Shown here in pieces: positions 6,257-7,005 of a stretch of 7,005 bases of DNA; position 1 is the stretch's first letter; each line of letters starts with the position of its first letter. The position numbers and the translations under genes are program-made. The DNA comes from Candidatus Bathyarchaeota archaeon (GTDB lineage: Archaea > Thermoproteota > Bathyarchaeia > Bathyarchaeales > Bathycorpusculaceae): positions 1 to 7,005 of the forward strand of contig JAENXI010000045.1 of assembly GCA_016649625.1 (NCBI GenBank), given 5' to 3'. The notes under the pieces are model-generated. The model did no database searches. It was not told the DNA's origin and worked only from the letters and a program-made list of their open reading frames with translations.

Positions 6257-7005
6257 ATGGCTCCGTACTTCTTGAAAAACATATACACATTTAAAAGTAC
6301 ATTAGAAAAAGCCAAAATTAAAATATACCCTGAAACTTACGTTTCAATGATGCTTTTTATAGCATTACTAACTATCCCAGTGTCCGTTTTATCATTAGTA
6401 CTTCTTGTCACACTTGGTTTCATGCCAATGTTATTCCTAGTTCCTTTACCAGCATACATAATTATCGGATTTATAGTAATACCCATGTCCAAGGCTAGTG
6501 ATCGTGCAGCTGGTCTTGAGAGAGAGATGCCATTTGCTGCAGCTTATATTAGCGTAATGGCGTCTGGAGGCATTGCACCTTACGCTAGTTTTAAAAGGTT
6601 AACAAAGGTCGAATTAATGCCTGCTATGAAGAGTGAAGCAATTGAGATAATAAAAGATGTAGAACTCTTTGGAATAGATCCATTATCAGCTTTAACAATT
6701 GCTGCAAAGAAGAATCCACTAGAAATCTTTAGGGATTTTCTTGCAGGGTATGCTTCAACAGTAATAATAGGGGGAGATATAGGTCACTTTTTAGAAAGAA
6801 AAGCTGAAGAAATCTTCAAGGCCCGATCAATAAGAGTCAAAGCTGCTGCTGAACGTCTTGGCATGCTATTGGAAACTTTCATTATTGTAATGGTTATGAT
6901 GTCACTTTGTTTCTACATTATGTTCAGCGTTGATGCAATTTACAGTGTAGGTGTTTCTTTGTACTCAGGAATAATTCTTTACACGTACTTGTTTACACCC
7001 TTGTT
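6257..7005 (+). CDS. Type II secretion F-domain platform protein (TadC/ArlJ family), 3' end cut by window
   Basis: The integral membrane platform on which the upstream ATPase acts during filament assembly. The first 249 codons are visible and open to the window edge; family members have two F domains and about 500-600 aa, so roughly half is missing. After a short basic N-terminus there are two membrane helices (about 29-53 and 56-76). A cytoplasmic helical F domain follows (about 80-200), containing LEREMPFAAAYISVMASGG at 87-105, which is typical of archaeal members, and a helix rich in E, K and R. Further helices lie at about 204-226 and from 230 on. The ATG at 6257 is the only plausible start, as the frame upstream lacks ATG, GTG or TTG back to the ATPase stop. 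The spacing of 28 nt and the partner family make an operon with the ATPase near certain. Confidence 0.88.
   Translation, partial: MAPYFLKNIYTFKSTLEKAKIKIYPETYVSMMLFIALLTIPVSVLSLVLLVTLGFMPMLFLVPLPAYIIIGFIVIPMSKASDRAAGLEREMPFAAAYISVMASGGIAPYASFKRLTKVELMPAMKSEAIEIIKDVELFGIDPLSALTIAAKKNPLEIFRDFLAGYASTVIIGGDIGHFLERKAEEIFKARSIRVKAAAERLGMLLETFIIVMVMMSLCFYIMFSVDAIYSVGVSLYSGIILYTYLFTPL

Noticed and set aside
6232..6294. Short forward frame of 20 codons starting at ATG 6232
   Set aside because: The stop comes after 20 residues, the product is unremarkable, and the platform protein is in another frame starting at 6257. GAGGT directly touches this ATG, which is not functional spacing.
6007..6315. Minus-strand open frame spanning the ATPase/platform junction
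   Set aside because: It overlaps two convincing forward genes and its product resembles nothing I recognise.
1..7005. CRISPR array, tRNA, insertion sequence or defence island
   Set aside because: No spaced direct repeats, cloverleaf-type sequence, transposase motifs or terminal inverted repeats were seen.

Overview
This is a low-GC archaeal chromosome fragment. Three things point to archaea. The asparagine synthetase is the archaeal type, a class II aspartyl/asparaginyl-tRNA synthetase relative without an anticodon-binding domain. The PEP carboxykinase is GTP-class with an unusual C-terminal nucleotide loop. The secretion ATPase and its membrane partner look like archaeal TadA/TadC or ArlI/ArlJ proteins. 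Shine-Dalgarno sites of the GGAG/AAGGA type and TATA-like AT boxes fit as well. I lean towards the TACK side (Bathyarchaeia or Nitrososphaerota-like), but that is an impression from protein flavour and is not proven here.

Layout. Positions 122-2985 hold a two-gene forward operon, asparagine synthetase A then PEP carboxykinase (14 nt apart), linking aspartate/oxaloacetate with asparagine and PEP. Positions 3138-3383 hold a small four-cysteine zinc-ribbon protein of unknown function. Positions 3384-3823 look empty at first, but on the minus strand (3402-3616) they contain a small two-helix membrane-protein gene with a good ribosome binding site and a TTG start. It is interrupted by a frameshift at a run of nine A:T pairs, and this is the most interesting thing in the window. 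A perfect 13-bp inverted repeat (3652-3683) lies in front of it. Positions 3824-4423 encode a glyoxalase II-like metallo-beta-lactamase-fold hydrolase, followed by T-tract terminators.

From 4594 to the right edge there is a secretion/pilus module: a GspE/TadA/ArlI-type ATPase (544 aa) and, 28 nt downstream, a TadC/ArlJ-type polytopic platform protein cut off by the window end. Together these would form the motor and inner-membrane base of a type IV pilus-like machine. No pilin, prepilin peptidase or archaellum-specific gene is visible, so the type of filament cannot be told.

I saw no tRNA, rRNA, CRISPR array, insertion sequence or defence system. Most of the window is ordinary archaeal housekeeping. 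The second-look items are the frameshifted membrane gene, several palindromes in promoter regions, and the divergent nucleotide loop of the PEP carboxykinase.
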